64,000 nucleotides of DNA, taken from positions 81,113,093 to 81,177,092 of the forward strand of contig OW388289.1 in NCBI GenBank assembly GCA_936450465.1, written 5' to 3'. The position numbers and the translations under genes are program-made. Source of the stretch: Gibbula magus (Eukaryota; Mollusca; Gastropoda; Trochida; Trochidae). Position 1 is the first letter of the stretch, and each line of letters opens with the position of its first letter. Positions 30,101 to 41,097 of the stretch are shown piece by piece. The notes under the pieces are model-generated. The model ran no database searches. It saw only the letters and a program-made list of their open reading frames with translations, and had not been told where the DNA came from.

Positions 30101-33100
30101 TCTCACCCTTTCATGAACTTATATCTCACACTTTCATGAGTTAATATCTCATCCTTACATGAGTTGATATCTCATCCTTTCATGAGTTGATATCTCATCC
30201 TTTCATGAGTTGATATCTCATCCTTTCATAAACTTATATCTCACCCCTTGCATCAGTATAAATCTCACTCTTTTATCATTTTATATCTCAACTAATTCCA
30301 GTTTATTTCTAACCCATTCATCAGTTTACATTTCACCCTTTCAGCAGTAATCATGTGTATGTTTTCCCTCTTCCATCATTTTATATCTCACCTTTTCATT
30401 ATTTCATTAATCTCTATCTCAGCCTCCTGTTCCTCCTTCCTCAACAATAAGTTCTCAGTATGTTTTGAATGATTTCTGAAAATCTTTTTCTCATGATAAT
30501 GTTGCCAATTGCATATCTTAGTATCTGAGATCTCCTTCTGTCCCTCAATTGTTTCATTCTATGTCTCAGAAACTTTTCTTGTTTCCCTATAATGTGGAGA
30601 TAAACTCTATGGCCATAATTTCCGAAAATTTACATTGTAATGAGGACAATAAAGTGTTATTATTTTATGGAGGAGTTTTTTGCTGATTGTGCAGGTATCC
30701 GTCGGTTTATGCGAGAGATGATGATGGAATCAAGAGCATACGAGACGTACTGGCGGGAGAGTATTACGGGTGTGAGTGAAGCGCCCTCACCAGACGGGGA
30801 GGAGTTCAAGGTGGACGATGGTAAGAACTAGACTCATATCTATTACAATACTCTATTTATATTTGACAATACTGCACATTGTATCTTCAAAGACATTCTA
30901 AATAAATGATCATTACCCTATTCAGCTAATTTCAGAACTCTATCACTCTTCAACATCTTTAAATTAAACAATCAGTATTGTGATGTAAAATTTACTTAGT
31001 CCTAGGTCTTCGAAACATTGCTTTGTGTATTCACAGGCACGCTGACCAGTAGACACTGTACATTTATCCTGCTCCATCAGGGTATTTGTATTCACAAGGC
31101 TACCTAAATCTCCTGATCCCAGTTTCTGCCTCGTATCACAAAATAAATAATCCGCAAATAAAAGGTAATTTTAAATCAAAACAATATTGGAAGTGACTGG
31201 ATAAGAAGACTGATGAACAACAATCACAGTTCAAATACATGCTATATAAAGCAATAAGTAACCAGATTAGGAGATCAGGGATTGAGGTAGCCATGGATAT
31301 AGAAATTCTTATTTCATTTATTTTGCATGCCTTTTGTCAATTAGTACCTGTCAAGGCCTGTTTGTCTCACTAACAGTGGTAAATTTTGGTAACCTTTGGA
31401 TCAGATAAATTAACATACAATAAATCATGCATGCTAAGGCTGATCAGCTACATAGCCAATGGTTATATTTTCTTGATATCCTTCCACAGAATGGTTTATC
31501 TGGGACGACCAGGCCAACACAAATGAATATGACAGCCCAGTCGTGACATCACAGAGTGTATTCCTTGAGTCCATCAAGGGTTTGACCTATATTCCGCATA
31601 CAAAGTCGCTTAGGGAGAGAATCCGGAACATCTCAGCTCGGTCGGAGACTCTTAGTGAAAATGAGGAGATAACAAGGGACCGATCATCCATCAACAGGAA
31701 TGATAGTGTAGGTATAATGCTTTTGAGGGGTCATATGAGTCTTTACTTGGTAGGAAATTTAAAGACGGATCTGCCACGGGTATTTATGGGAATGAATTGG
31801 AGTATTGTCAATAAATTAATTAGCCGAATCATAGGAAATATTAATGGGATGACACAATTGAGTGCCAACATAACCATTGCATGATGTTTTTTGCAGGAAA
31901 CTGACCCTGCCCCAGCTGGTGACCCTGACTCCCATGGTGACCTTGACCCAAGCGGTAACCCTAATGCTGACCTGAAGACTCCTACTGAGATGAAACGGTT
32001 CATGGGTCCACCCATCATGGCCAACAATGATCTTCTCTTCGCGTACTGGAAGGTTTCGGTAAGATTACTCATCAAAAGTAAATACTCAACAAGGCAGTTC
32101 AGCATTTTATATGACTTTATTAGACTCAAAGTTCACAAAATCCAGAACCTTCTTGAAATGGGAAGAGTATCTACAAAAAGAATACACTGAATTAGAGTGG
32201 ACAAATATCAATCAAATGGCTAAGAGATGTACATAAAGCAGTGAACTAAGATGGTTTCAGCATAAGATCATCCATAATATACTAAGTACGAACAAATTAT
32301 TGTTTAGAATGGGATATATAGAATCATCAGCATGTTCACTATGTCATGACCCAGTAGAAACCATCTCACATAATTTATATTCTTGTCAATATGCAAATAG
32401 CATTTGGAGTCAATTGTCAGATTGGCTGGCAAACTATACAGAAGGAAACATTGATTTCAATGAGGAAAATATACTGTTTGGATTTAAAGGCATAAACAAC
32501 AACCCTTTGAATGCACTTGTTCTTATTACAAAATTGATGCTGTACAAATGCCATATCAAAAAAATTATACCAAATTTCAAACCATTACAGCTTGAAATAG
32601 TAACATACTACCATATAACAAAAATGATTGCTTTTTCAAGCTGCAGTTATGCAAGATTCTATGCCTTCTGGTCATCACTCCATATGCTATTTAAGAATCA
32701 TGATATTTAAGAACCATGTATGTAATATCATGATATCATAATCTATGTACCATGCAAGAAGCCAGAACTGATTGTTGTATGTAAACTTATGAATGATGTA
32801 TATTTTGAATGTACATGTGAAATGAACATGTGATGCACTATATGGAAATGTACAAAAAATGGAAATAAAAAAAAAAAAAAAAAAAAGAAGATTACTCATC
32901 AATAGACACAAACTAAATTGCTATGCTACAGCCTATACAACCTTGTCCCCGTTGTCCACTTATGGCTACGTTCCTCGCTGTTAGTCTATGGTTATGTTCC
33001 TCGCTGTTAGTCTAAGGTTACCTTCCTCGTTGTTAATCTAAGGTTACTTTCCTCATTGATAATCTGAGGTTACTTTCCTCGTCAGTTTAAGCTTACTTTC

Positions 33101-36100
33101 CTCATTGTTAGTATCAGGGGTCGATTTCGTTTTTTTAAATAGATTGCACCTTGTGCAACCTGAATGATTAACTGGGTTGCACTTAACATATATTAGCTGC
33201 ACCATAGTTTGAATGTGTAATAACTTTCAAAATTAACGAAAAACAAAAATCAAGTACATGGAGGAGTAATTTAGATTTATTTGCAATTAAATATGCTACT
33301 CTACTATAATGTCATTAATGTGTGTGTATTTTTACAGTCAATCTTCATGACGGCCTGTTCTAGGGGAATTTTGGATGTACTGCATATATTATAGTGGCTA
33401 ATTCAGAGCGTACACAGCATCCTGAATGTCGCATTGAAGAGCAACCTTATTGGAAAGCATTATGTCTTCCACTTTTATCGTGTTTCTGACAAAATGTACA
33501 AAACATCGACCTATTAGTCTCACAATACGATAGCTATTCTCTATCCACTTTCCAAGAATCACAGAAAGAATATTTTTTCTATAGTTGAAGGAATATCTTT
33601 GGAGAGAAAAAACGTTATGAGTGTGGACTGTTTTCTATTTGCCATACTGATTTCTCAGGCCTAAACAGATACATGCTTGTCAAAATCATGTAAACCTGTC
33701 GTGTTTCATTTTTGCTTCGTCTGCTAGTGAGACACACAGACAGACAAACAAATCGTTTTCACTGATCACAAGACATTTGATTGGATAACCTGTTCGCACC
33801 ACCAGCCGAATTCAGCCGAAAGATAAATATTCAAGACAAACTTTTCATTCACACACTCTGAATGGCTGACCTATATTTCCGCAAGACCCGGAGATTAATT
33901 ATTCAAAACGAATAGTTCAAACCGGTTTGTGAGCCTCTATAAGTTTTCTATAAGTGATTGACAAACTGGATCGCTGTTGCAACTGGTTTTAGTTTCCTTA
34001 ACATTTTCCATGGGACTGATAAATAACTCATTCTGGTTTGAAACGGAAGTAAAAGTAAATGATTAATTCGGTTACTTTCCTCGTTGTTAGTCTAAGGTTA
34101 CTTTCCTCTTTCCTCGTTGTTAGTCTAAGGTTTCTTTCCTCTTTCCTCGTTGTTAGTCTAAGGTTACTTTCCTAGTTGTTAGCCTAAGCTTACTTTCCTT
34201 GTTGTTATTGTAAAGTCACTTTCCTAGTTGTTAGTCTAAGATTACTTTCCTCTTTCCTCGTTTGTCTAAGGTTATTTTCCTAGTTGTTAGTCTAAGATTA
34301 CTTTCCTCGTTAGTCTAAGGTTATTTTCCTAGTTGTTAGTCTAAGCTTACTTTCCTTGTTGTTAGTCTAAGATTACTTTCCTCATTGTTAGTCTAAGCTT
34401 ACTTTCCTCATTGTTAGTCTAGCTTACTTTCCCGTTGTTAATCTAAGGTTACTTTCCTTGTTGTGAGATAAAGCTTACTTTCCTCGTTGTTAGTCTAGCT
34501 TACTTTCCTCGTTGTTAGTCTAGCTTACTTTCCTCGTTGTTAGTCTAAGGTTACTTTCCTCGTTGTTTGTCAAAGCTTACTTTCCTCGTTAGTCTAGCTT
34601 ACTTTCCTCATTGTTAGTATAAGGTTACTTTCCTCGTTGTTAGTTTAAGTTTACTTTCCTCTTTCCTCTTTATTAGTTTACGGTAAGTTTACTTTCCACG
34701 TTGTTAGTCTAGGGTTATTTTCCTCATTGTTAGTCTAAAGTTACTTTCCTCGCTGTCAATCAAAGTTTACTTTCCTCGTTGTCAGTATAAGTTTACTTTC
34801 CTTGTTGTCAATCTAGGGCTACTTTCTTTGTTGTCAATCAAGGGCTACTTTCTTTGTTGTCAATCAAGGGCTACTTTCCTTGTTGCCCAACAGCTTTGAT
34901 GTCATTTGATTGATTAATTAATCACAAACCTCTATCACTTGTTCTTCAAACCAATTAACCTTTACTTTTTGACCAGAGAATATATATCTGGGATAGTGGT
35001 TCTTTAAAATATTACAAACCACAGTTTATTCCCATTGTTAACAAAATTTAATTTAACAAAAAACAGAATTCCTATAAATTGGCCATTCTGAATTCCTATA
35101 TTACTGAGAATTCTTTCTGTAGCACTGCATATTCAGTAGCGGGGCAGATCCTTCTCTATTAATAATAAATGAATTTAAAAGAGAGGGTTCTATCAGGAGT
35201 ATCCACCATTGTGTTTTTATATATGAACTTATAAACTTTAAACAGAAATAGAAAATAAAACATATATATGACAGAATGTCCACAAAGTGACAAATATTTT
35301 CTCACTGATCATTAGTGATCAAGAATGTCCTGTCATGCAGTAATAAATCTATTCACATGCATAGTGCCATTCAATGGCTATACTTCTCATTGTTTTTGTT
35401 CTTTGCTCATCAGTCCTGAAAGGCCAGATGGGCTTTTGGCATGGGCCTTTATAAACATAATAACATAACAACTCTTTTTCTTTAAGCGGCGTCTTGTTAT
35501 GACATCACGATTTCTGCAACGTTGGTTGTCCAGTTGGATATCGTTCATATTCTGCTGGTGTGCATATTACATTATTTTCTGGGCCAATCACAACGCGACA
35601 CTGGTCGGTATCCTCCAGTTTATCTTGCCTCTCATCATCCTCCTCATCATCTGTTCCGCTTATGCAGAGGTCAACGCGGAGGGTCAGAGGTTACTGAAGG
35701 TATCTTTTAATTCATCTCATTCTTTAAAACAGCCATTCATATTTAAATAACATAAAAAATATATATATAAGAATGCTATAGCTAGAACCAACAGAACCAA
35801 CTATTCTACCAACTTTTAATTAAAGATGACCAAATCTTTGCCCAAAATTTGAAATTGAGGATTGAGGGGTGTATCTTTTCATTGATTTGGCATTCAACAT
35901 TTGATATTTTTTAAACTGTGGTTCTATTCAATTAATTTCTGTAAATCATTATAGTAATAATGTTTTATATGAACTTTTGTACACGCTTTTAATAGATTGT
36001 TGTATTTCAGCTCTTTAACAAATGTTATGAGAAAAAAATTCTTCCCAGTTACCATGGGTGTTTAATCTGATATTTCAGTGCATCGTGCCGACCCAAGATC

Positions 36101-37745
36101 GACTTATTGTGTTATCATATTTGAACCAACATGCTCTACAGATGCAGGTAAGTCTACAAACGAGAGAATCACAAGTCCAGTGATTGGGCAACTTACACTG
36201 CGGCATAACTGGCATAAGTCTCTATCGCTGGCTAATTAGCAGCCCGATATTCTCAAACTATAGAGAATTACCAAGATTTGAAGAGGTTTCGCTAAAATCC
36301 ATCAAAGGTCAAGGACACAGCGAGGTCACAACTTAAGCAAGCCTTTACGAATATGCCCTATTCGAACTATTACCCCTTTGAATCATTACATGGTTGTTGA
36401 ACACAATGGGTATGCTTGATTCGCTTTAGCAGCGTATACACCGGCCACGTGTCCGGCGTACGCCGTTCCTGGACCCGGCTTAGTTGAACATGTCATTTAT
36501 ATTACATATAAGAATTTTTTAAAAATTATTTCAAAACATTGATTAATATTTTATTAGCGTGTAATGCATTGTTTTAAATAAGCAGTGACATTTAAAAATA
36601 AATCAGTCAACTATTTAATTGTCCAACGCAACTTCATAAACAAAATGGTTATTGAATGTCACAAGGGTAACATTTGTCCGCCATTTCAAACCGGCGCATC
36701 CGGAGTACGCCTAAAGCTTGCTCCCGGTTCCAATCAAGTGATTTGCCTGTTAGGCCGCTTCCGGTGGCGTACGCCGAGTCTCGAATCAAGCATAGCCAAT
36801 GAAAAGTGATCATTGAGTGTATGACCTTGAATGTCAAAGTTCAAGGTCACAAGTTTTGAAATCACAAACAAATTCCTTATAAACATGATAATTTGAAGAG
36901 TTTCTGTGCTATGGAGAATTACCAAGATTTGGAAAGGTTTCTCTAAATTTGTCAAAGGTCAAGGTCACAGTGAGGTCATGACTTCAGCATGCTCTTGCGA
37001 ATGTGCCTTATTTCAATAATTAACACTTTGAATCATTACATGATTGTTATATTATATATGAAAAGTGAACATTGATTTTTGTCACAGGTATGGGTTAAGG
37101 GCAGGGATGCAGAAATCGGTCTTAACTTAAGGCCATGTTAACCTTTTGTAGAAATTTTGAAATGAGAAATAGGTTTTAAGAAGTCACATTAATAATTCGT
37201 TAATTAAACCCCCTGGAAATTCATTTGACATGTTTGCAATCAAAATAAAACAATTGATGACACCCCTGATAAACAACCTTCGATAGTAGTGACTGTATGT
37301 AAGTAATGACTGCTATACTGGCACAGTAGAAGGTTATGAAATGCAGCAAGGCTTAAATTAGCAAGTGATAAAGAGGGTAGCTGGTGATTTGGAGTAGAAG
37401 GAACACAATTAGTCAAGACCATCTTAAAAGTGTCACGGCTGTAAGGAAAAGATTTCCAACTCTAATCTCCTTGCCATAGGAAGATGAGTCAGATATGCCA
37501 CAACATTAATTCCAGTATCCGTCTATTTAAGTATTTCTTAATTAATTTTGATTTTTCTTCAGTTATTTATTTGAAATAATCAAACTAATTTCAATTTTAT
37601 TCAAGTAATTCTAGGGATGTATTTCATAGTTATCTCCCTTTTGCAGGTTTTCAGCTTCCCCATCACGTACAACGCAATTGTTGGAGTTATTCTGGCGTTC
37701 TCCGTCGCTTTTGCCTCCCGTATCGTTCTAGATGAAGTCTTGTAA
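27160..37745 (+). CDS. Putative gustatory-receptor-like (Gr-like) seven-transmembrane protein, 8 exons
   Basis: Exons: 27160-27521, 28946-29643, 30695-30820, 31490-31707, 31897-32058, 35487-35699, 36079-36147, 37647-37745. All introns are GT-AG and every phase joins, giving 1,947 nt and 648 aa. The N-terminus (about 190 aa) is hydrophilic, with no signal peptide. Hydrophobic segments lie at about 195-217, 231-255, 277-297, 312-345, 536-556, 561-582 and 622-643. A long Ser/Asp/Glu-rich loop of about 190 aa separates TM4 and TM5. The ending (LIVLSYLNQHALQMQ, then ITYNAIVGVILAF in TM7, then a very short tail) recalls the TY-containing TM7 of the insect Gr/Or-like family and its mollusc relatives. 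A cytoplasmic N-terminus is inferred. The gene model is strong; the family call is moderate, based on topology and the TM7 motif. A diverged membrane protein of another family remains possible. Confidence 0.75.
27773..27812. repeat. Short AT-rich tandem repeat
   Basis: Three to four copies of the 11-bp unit TATGATAAAA(A/T) in the first intron of the receptor-like gene. Confidence 0.8.
29855..30290 (+). repeat. Minisatellite, unit about 24-25 bp
   Basis: About 17 imperfect copies of 'cctttcatgagttgatatctca' in the second intron of the receptor-like gene, most regular between 30,050 and 30,240. Confidence 0.9.
32076..32887 (+). mobile_element. 5'-truncated LINE (non-LTR retrotransposon) 3' end
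   Basis: About 0.8 kb ending in a poly(A) of about 20 (32,867-32,886). It is flanked by a perfect 15-bp target duplication AAGATTACTCATCAA at 32,061-32,075 and 32,888-32,902. The frame at about 32,240-32,710 encodes the region after reverse transcriptase: LRWFQHKIIHNIL, then a zf-RVT-like cluster CSLCHDPVETISHNLYSC, then W-rich sequence, ending at a stop at 32,708. Stops upstream show the remaining body is degenerate or truncated. The zf-RVT tail occurs in several LINE clades, so the clade is not fixed. It inserted in sense orientation just inside a receptor-gene intron. Confidence 0.9.
32945..34895 (+). repeat. Minisatellite, unit about 26 bp, interrupted by about 0.95 kb
   Basis: Units of 'ttactttcctcgttgttagtctaagg' occupy about 32,945-33,112 and about 34,068-34,895, with many indels giving 15-26-bp variants. 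The block at about 33,113-34,067 is unrelated, non-coding sequence. It begins CAGGGGTCGATTTCG, reminiscent of hAT-type ends, but no matching right terminus was found. All of this lies in the exon-5/exon-6 intron. Confidence 0.85.
35404..35450 (-). mobile_element. 3'-end fragment of a tandem-core element
   Basis: CTCATCAG-CCTGAAAGGCC-GATGGGCTT is the reverse complement of the hairpin terminus seen at 4,220-4,245 and elsewhere. The rest of the element is absent. It lies in an intron just upstream of the exon at 35,487. Confidence 0.6.
36253..37060 (+). repeat. Direct duplication of about 155-260 bp
   Basis: 36,253-36,412 and 36,895-37,060 match in order ('gagaattaccaagattt', 'tcaaaggtcaagg-cacag-gaggtca', 'tttgaatcattacatg-ttgtt'). 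They are separated by the MITE at 36,411-36,794 and a short unique stretch. Without the MITE the repeat period would be about 264 bp. Confidence 0.7.
36411..36794. mobile_element. MITE with 13-bp perfect terminal inverted repeats
   Basis: TATGCTTGATTCG at 36,411-36,423 and CGAATCAAGCATA at 36,782-36,794. Inner CCGGCGTACGCCG and GGCGTACGCCG palindromes extend the inverted structure. If TA is the target duplication, the element is Tc1/mariner-like; this is inference. It has no coding capacity and lies in the last intron of the receptor-like gene. Confidence 0.75.
37240..37430. repeat. Dispersed repeat shared with 42,110-42,310
   Basis: Both contain 'gaaatgca-c-aggcttaaattagc-agtgat' and flanking similar blocks. 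A related inverted-repeat-rich stretch lies at 41,740-41,900 (cacttttctgtg and cacagaaaagtg). Element limits are not defined. Confidence 0.45.
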
Positions 37746-39605
37746 AACAGCTATCTTTCAACAAACAACAGTGGTAGAGATGTGTATGTGTATAGTAATC
37801 AACCAGAAGCTGTTCTTAGACTGAAAAAAATTATTTTCCCATGCATGTACAGATGGTAACGTTAATACAAACGTTGCCATGATGGTCATGGAAATTACAG
37901 TTTTTCTGGGACATTCAGTATGTTCTAGAAATCACAAATGCACTGTGGCTGGTGCACGTAATTTAGTTGAACATAATATTGGAAATTTATCTAATTATTT
38001 ATAGAACAGACAAAACGATGATGTTGGGTTGGTAATGTTTAATAGGTCATATAACTACTGTGCATATAGATAGATGGGAAGTTTCAGTTTCTGCACATAT
38101 ATTCTTGCTTGATTTTCATTGGAAACAAGTAATTATCATCTATTTGGCAATGAATATGAAAGTCAACACATAAGATATTATATTTAATAAGTCTTTGAGA
38201 CATTTAGAAGTGGAATACATCAGAAAACATAGATACACAGTGTTTCTGGGTACATGTATATGCTCACCCCTTTATCAGGTGGAATGTTCGCCGTGTATCT
38301 ACACACTAAGTCTACACAGAAGTTGTAATGTTCTACATGATAAAAGAGAAAGCATATACTCCGAAACATTGTGTATTTTCATAACAAGGAAGTTATCCAG
38401 AAAAGTTTTTCTTTAAAAACTTGTTGTTTATTCTTATACAATTGATTCTAATATTAAGCATTCCTGTTCCATATGATCTGCTATTCAACTGAATTATGAA
38501 ATACTATTCACTGTATGTATCATTCCAATGTATCATCATCTAGTGAAAAAAACTTGCATTTAATTCTCATCATTTATCACCATTGAAATATACAAGAATT
38601 TCCATATTTCTGTCAAAGGAATCAACTTAATAACATAAAAAGCAATATTTAAAAACATGTGCAATATTGTGTGTAATACTCATATCTATACATAGAATGA
38701 CTTTGGTTTACAGTGCCAAGTAGTATTTCTGAAATGTAGTGCTATTTCTTTCAAAATCTACCTTGATAAACATGGAGTTTGTACATAAACAATCAAGGGC
38801 TTTAATGTCAGTACCTGCTGACATGTATTCTCTTCCCACAGATATAACTCCACTCGGGTCTTCCATCATAACCTCTGTTGCATATGGAGCACTTTCTTGA
38901 TTAGAAATAGAGTCCTGATTGCTTGCAAAAAAAGTTCCATCAGTGGTTCCATATCTGTCGAAATGACCAAAGTTGCTACATTTGGGATGTATATGTTTGA
39001 TGTGATATAAATACGGTAACGACGTTCATTTGTGTGATGTACATGTTTGATGTGATATAAATACAGTAACGATGTTACCAGTGTTACAAACTTTCACCAC
39101 CAAAGGATTTTGTGAGATCGTGAAATAGAGGTCAGGATGGAAGAATGTCTTTGGGAAGAGAACAACTGCCATGAATTTTGTTTTATTTTTTGTTTGCAAA
39201 TTAGATTTGGTAGGCATTTGTAGGGATCACTTGAGTTCCAAATGATGAAATCTGTTTATTTAGCAATATTATCAACATTGTATATATCAGTGTTTGTATT
39301 ATCTTGAATTGTGGTTAATATATTGAACTTGAGACTTGGCATGTCTTTGTGGTCCTGCAGTTATCTCCCCTTACATGTGAAAAGTGGTGGTCAAAATTTC
39401 TCATAACTATAATTTGAGTTTAAATTTTTATTACTTAACTGTTTGGCTAAATATGATACATATACCGTAAATATTAAAATAAGGATCAAGGGAGGCATTC
39501 CTATCATATCATCCTGTGAATACTCACATTTTGAACTTTATTCTTCAAACATTGCCAACATAAGAATTTCACTCAAGTATTATAGATTGTGGTGGAATTC
39601 ATTAT
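37746..39605. other. Receptor-gene 3' region and intergenic sequence; no gene seen
   Basis: AT-rich. No canonical AATAAA was found close to the stop, so the 3' end of the receptor mRNA is undefined. A short duplication of about 57 bp ('atgtttgatgtgatataaatac-gtaacgacgtt') sits at about 38,990-39,080. Confidence 0.45.
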
Positions 39606-41097
39606 TATCCCCCGCCACAACGAAGTTGGCGGGGGATATAGAAATGAGCTCCGTCCGTCTGTCCGTCTGTGCGTCCGGGCTTTTCCATTCCGGCCTCAAA
39701 CTTCAAAACTATTCAATATATTTTGCTGAAACTTTGTACAGGTATCAACCAAGTAGTCTAGATGTGCCTTTTGCTATATAGAAATTTGAGAATTTTTTAT
39801 TTTTTTTTACGAATGCAAACAGTCTGGACTTAGAACCAAGAAGAGGGAAAACTATATTCCGGCCTCAAACTTCAAAACTATTCAATATATTTTGCTGAAA
39901 CTTTGTACAGGTATCAACCAAGTAGTCTAGATGTGCCTTTTGCTATATAGAAATTTGAGTTTTTTATTTTTTTTACGAATGCAAACAGTCTGGACTTAGA
40001 ACCAAGAAGAGGGAAAACTATATTCCGGCCTCAAACTTCAAAACTATTCAATATATTTTGCTGAAACTTTATACAGGTATCAACCAAGTAGTCTAGATGT
40101 GCCTTTTAAATTTGCTATATAGAAATTTGAGTTTTTTATTTTTTTTACGAATGCAAACAGTCTGGACTTAGAACCAAGAAGAGGGAAAACTATATTCCGG
40201 CCTCAAACTTCAAAACTATTCAATATATTTTGCTGAAACTTTGTACAGGTATCAACCAAGTAGTCTAGATGTGCCTTTTGCTATATAGAAATTTGAGTTT
40301 TTTATTTTTTTTACGAATGCAAACAGTCTGGACTTAGAACCAAGAAGAGGGAAAACTATATTCCGGCCTCAAACTTCAAAACTATTCAATATATTTTGCT
40401 GAAACTTTGTACAGGTATCAACCAATTAGTCTAGATGTGCCTTTTGCTATATAGAAATTTGAGAATTTTTTTTTTTTTTTTTTTACGAATGCAAACAGTC
40501 TTGACTTAGAACCAAGAAGAGGGAAAACTATATTCCGGCCTCAAACTTCAAAACTATTCAATATATTTTGTTGAAACTTTATACAGGTATCAACCAAGTA
40601 GTCTAGATGTGCCTTTTAAATTTGCTATATAGAAATTTGAGTTTTTTTATTTTTTTTACGAATGCAAACAGTCTGGACTTAGAACCAAGAAGAGGGAATA
40701 CTATATTCCATCCTCAAACTTCAAAACTATTCCATATGTTTTGCTGTAACTTTGTACAGGTATCAACCAAGTAGTCTAGATGTGCCTTTTGCTATATAGA
40801 AATTTGAGAATTTTAAAAAAATTTTTTTACGAATGCAAACAGTCTTGACCTAGTTTTCCCTCTTCTTGGTTCTATATTCCGGCCTCAAACTTCAAAACTA
40901 TTCAATATTCTTCCTGAGCAACGTCTAGAGGTGTAACGATACAGAGCGGTTGCGATACAATACATATACATTTATCAACGTGTTGAGGTTAGAACTATCA
41001 CTTATGAGTTATGAGTTATAACAATTTTCAAGAAAGTAAATGCATTATATATTCAAAATGCATAAATATATTCAAAATTCCTACATGGCGGGGGATA
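39606..41097 (+). mobile_element. Tandem-core element with TATCCCCCGCCA termini
   Basis: The left end is a perfect hairpin at 39,606-39,638: TATCCCCCGCCA, a 9-nt loop, TGGCGGGGGATA. A CCGTCCGTCTGTCCGTCTG microsatellite follows, then about eight core monomers of 165-172 bp (keyed by 'ttccggcctcaaacttcaaa', 'tagtctagatgtgccttt', 'aaccaagaagagggaaaac'). The right end repeats TGGCGGGGGATA at 41,086-41,097, giving 12/12 inverted termini. Near 40,850 one monomer joins an inverted 'ttttccctcttcttggtt', a local rearrangement. It is non-coding. Confidence 0.8.

Noticed and set aside
31708..31720. Alternative donor GTAG|GTATAA for exon 4 of the receptor-like gene
   Set aside because: It would add 4 nt and break phase with exon 5; GTAGGT at 31,708 keeps the frame.
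32300..32710. Separate host gene of 136 codons
   Set aside because: It encodes the zf-RVT-like C-terminus of a LINE, is followed by poly(A) and is enclosed by a target duplication.
34068..34895. CRISPR-like regular repeats
   Set aside because: It is a degenerate head-to-tail minisatellite without unique spacers, in a eukaryotic intron.
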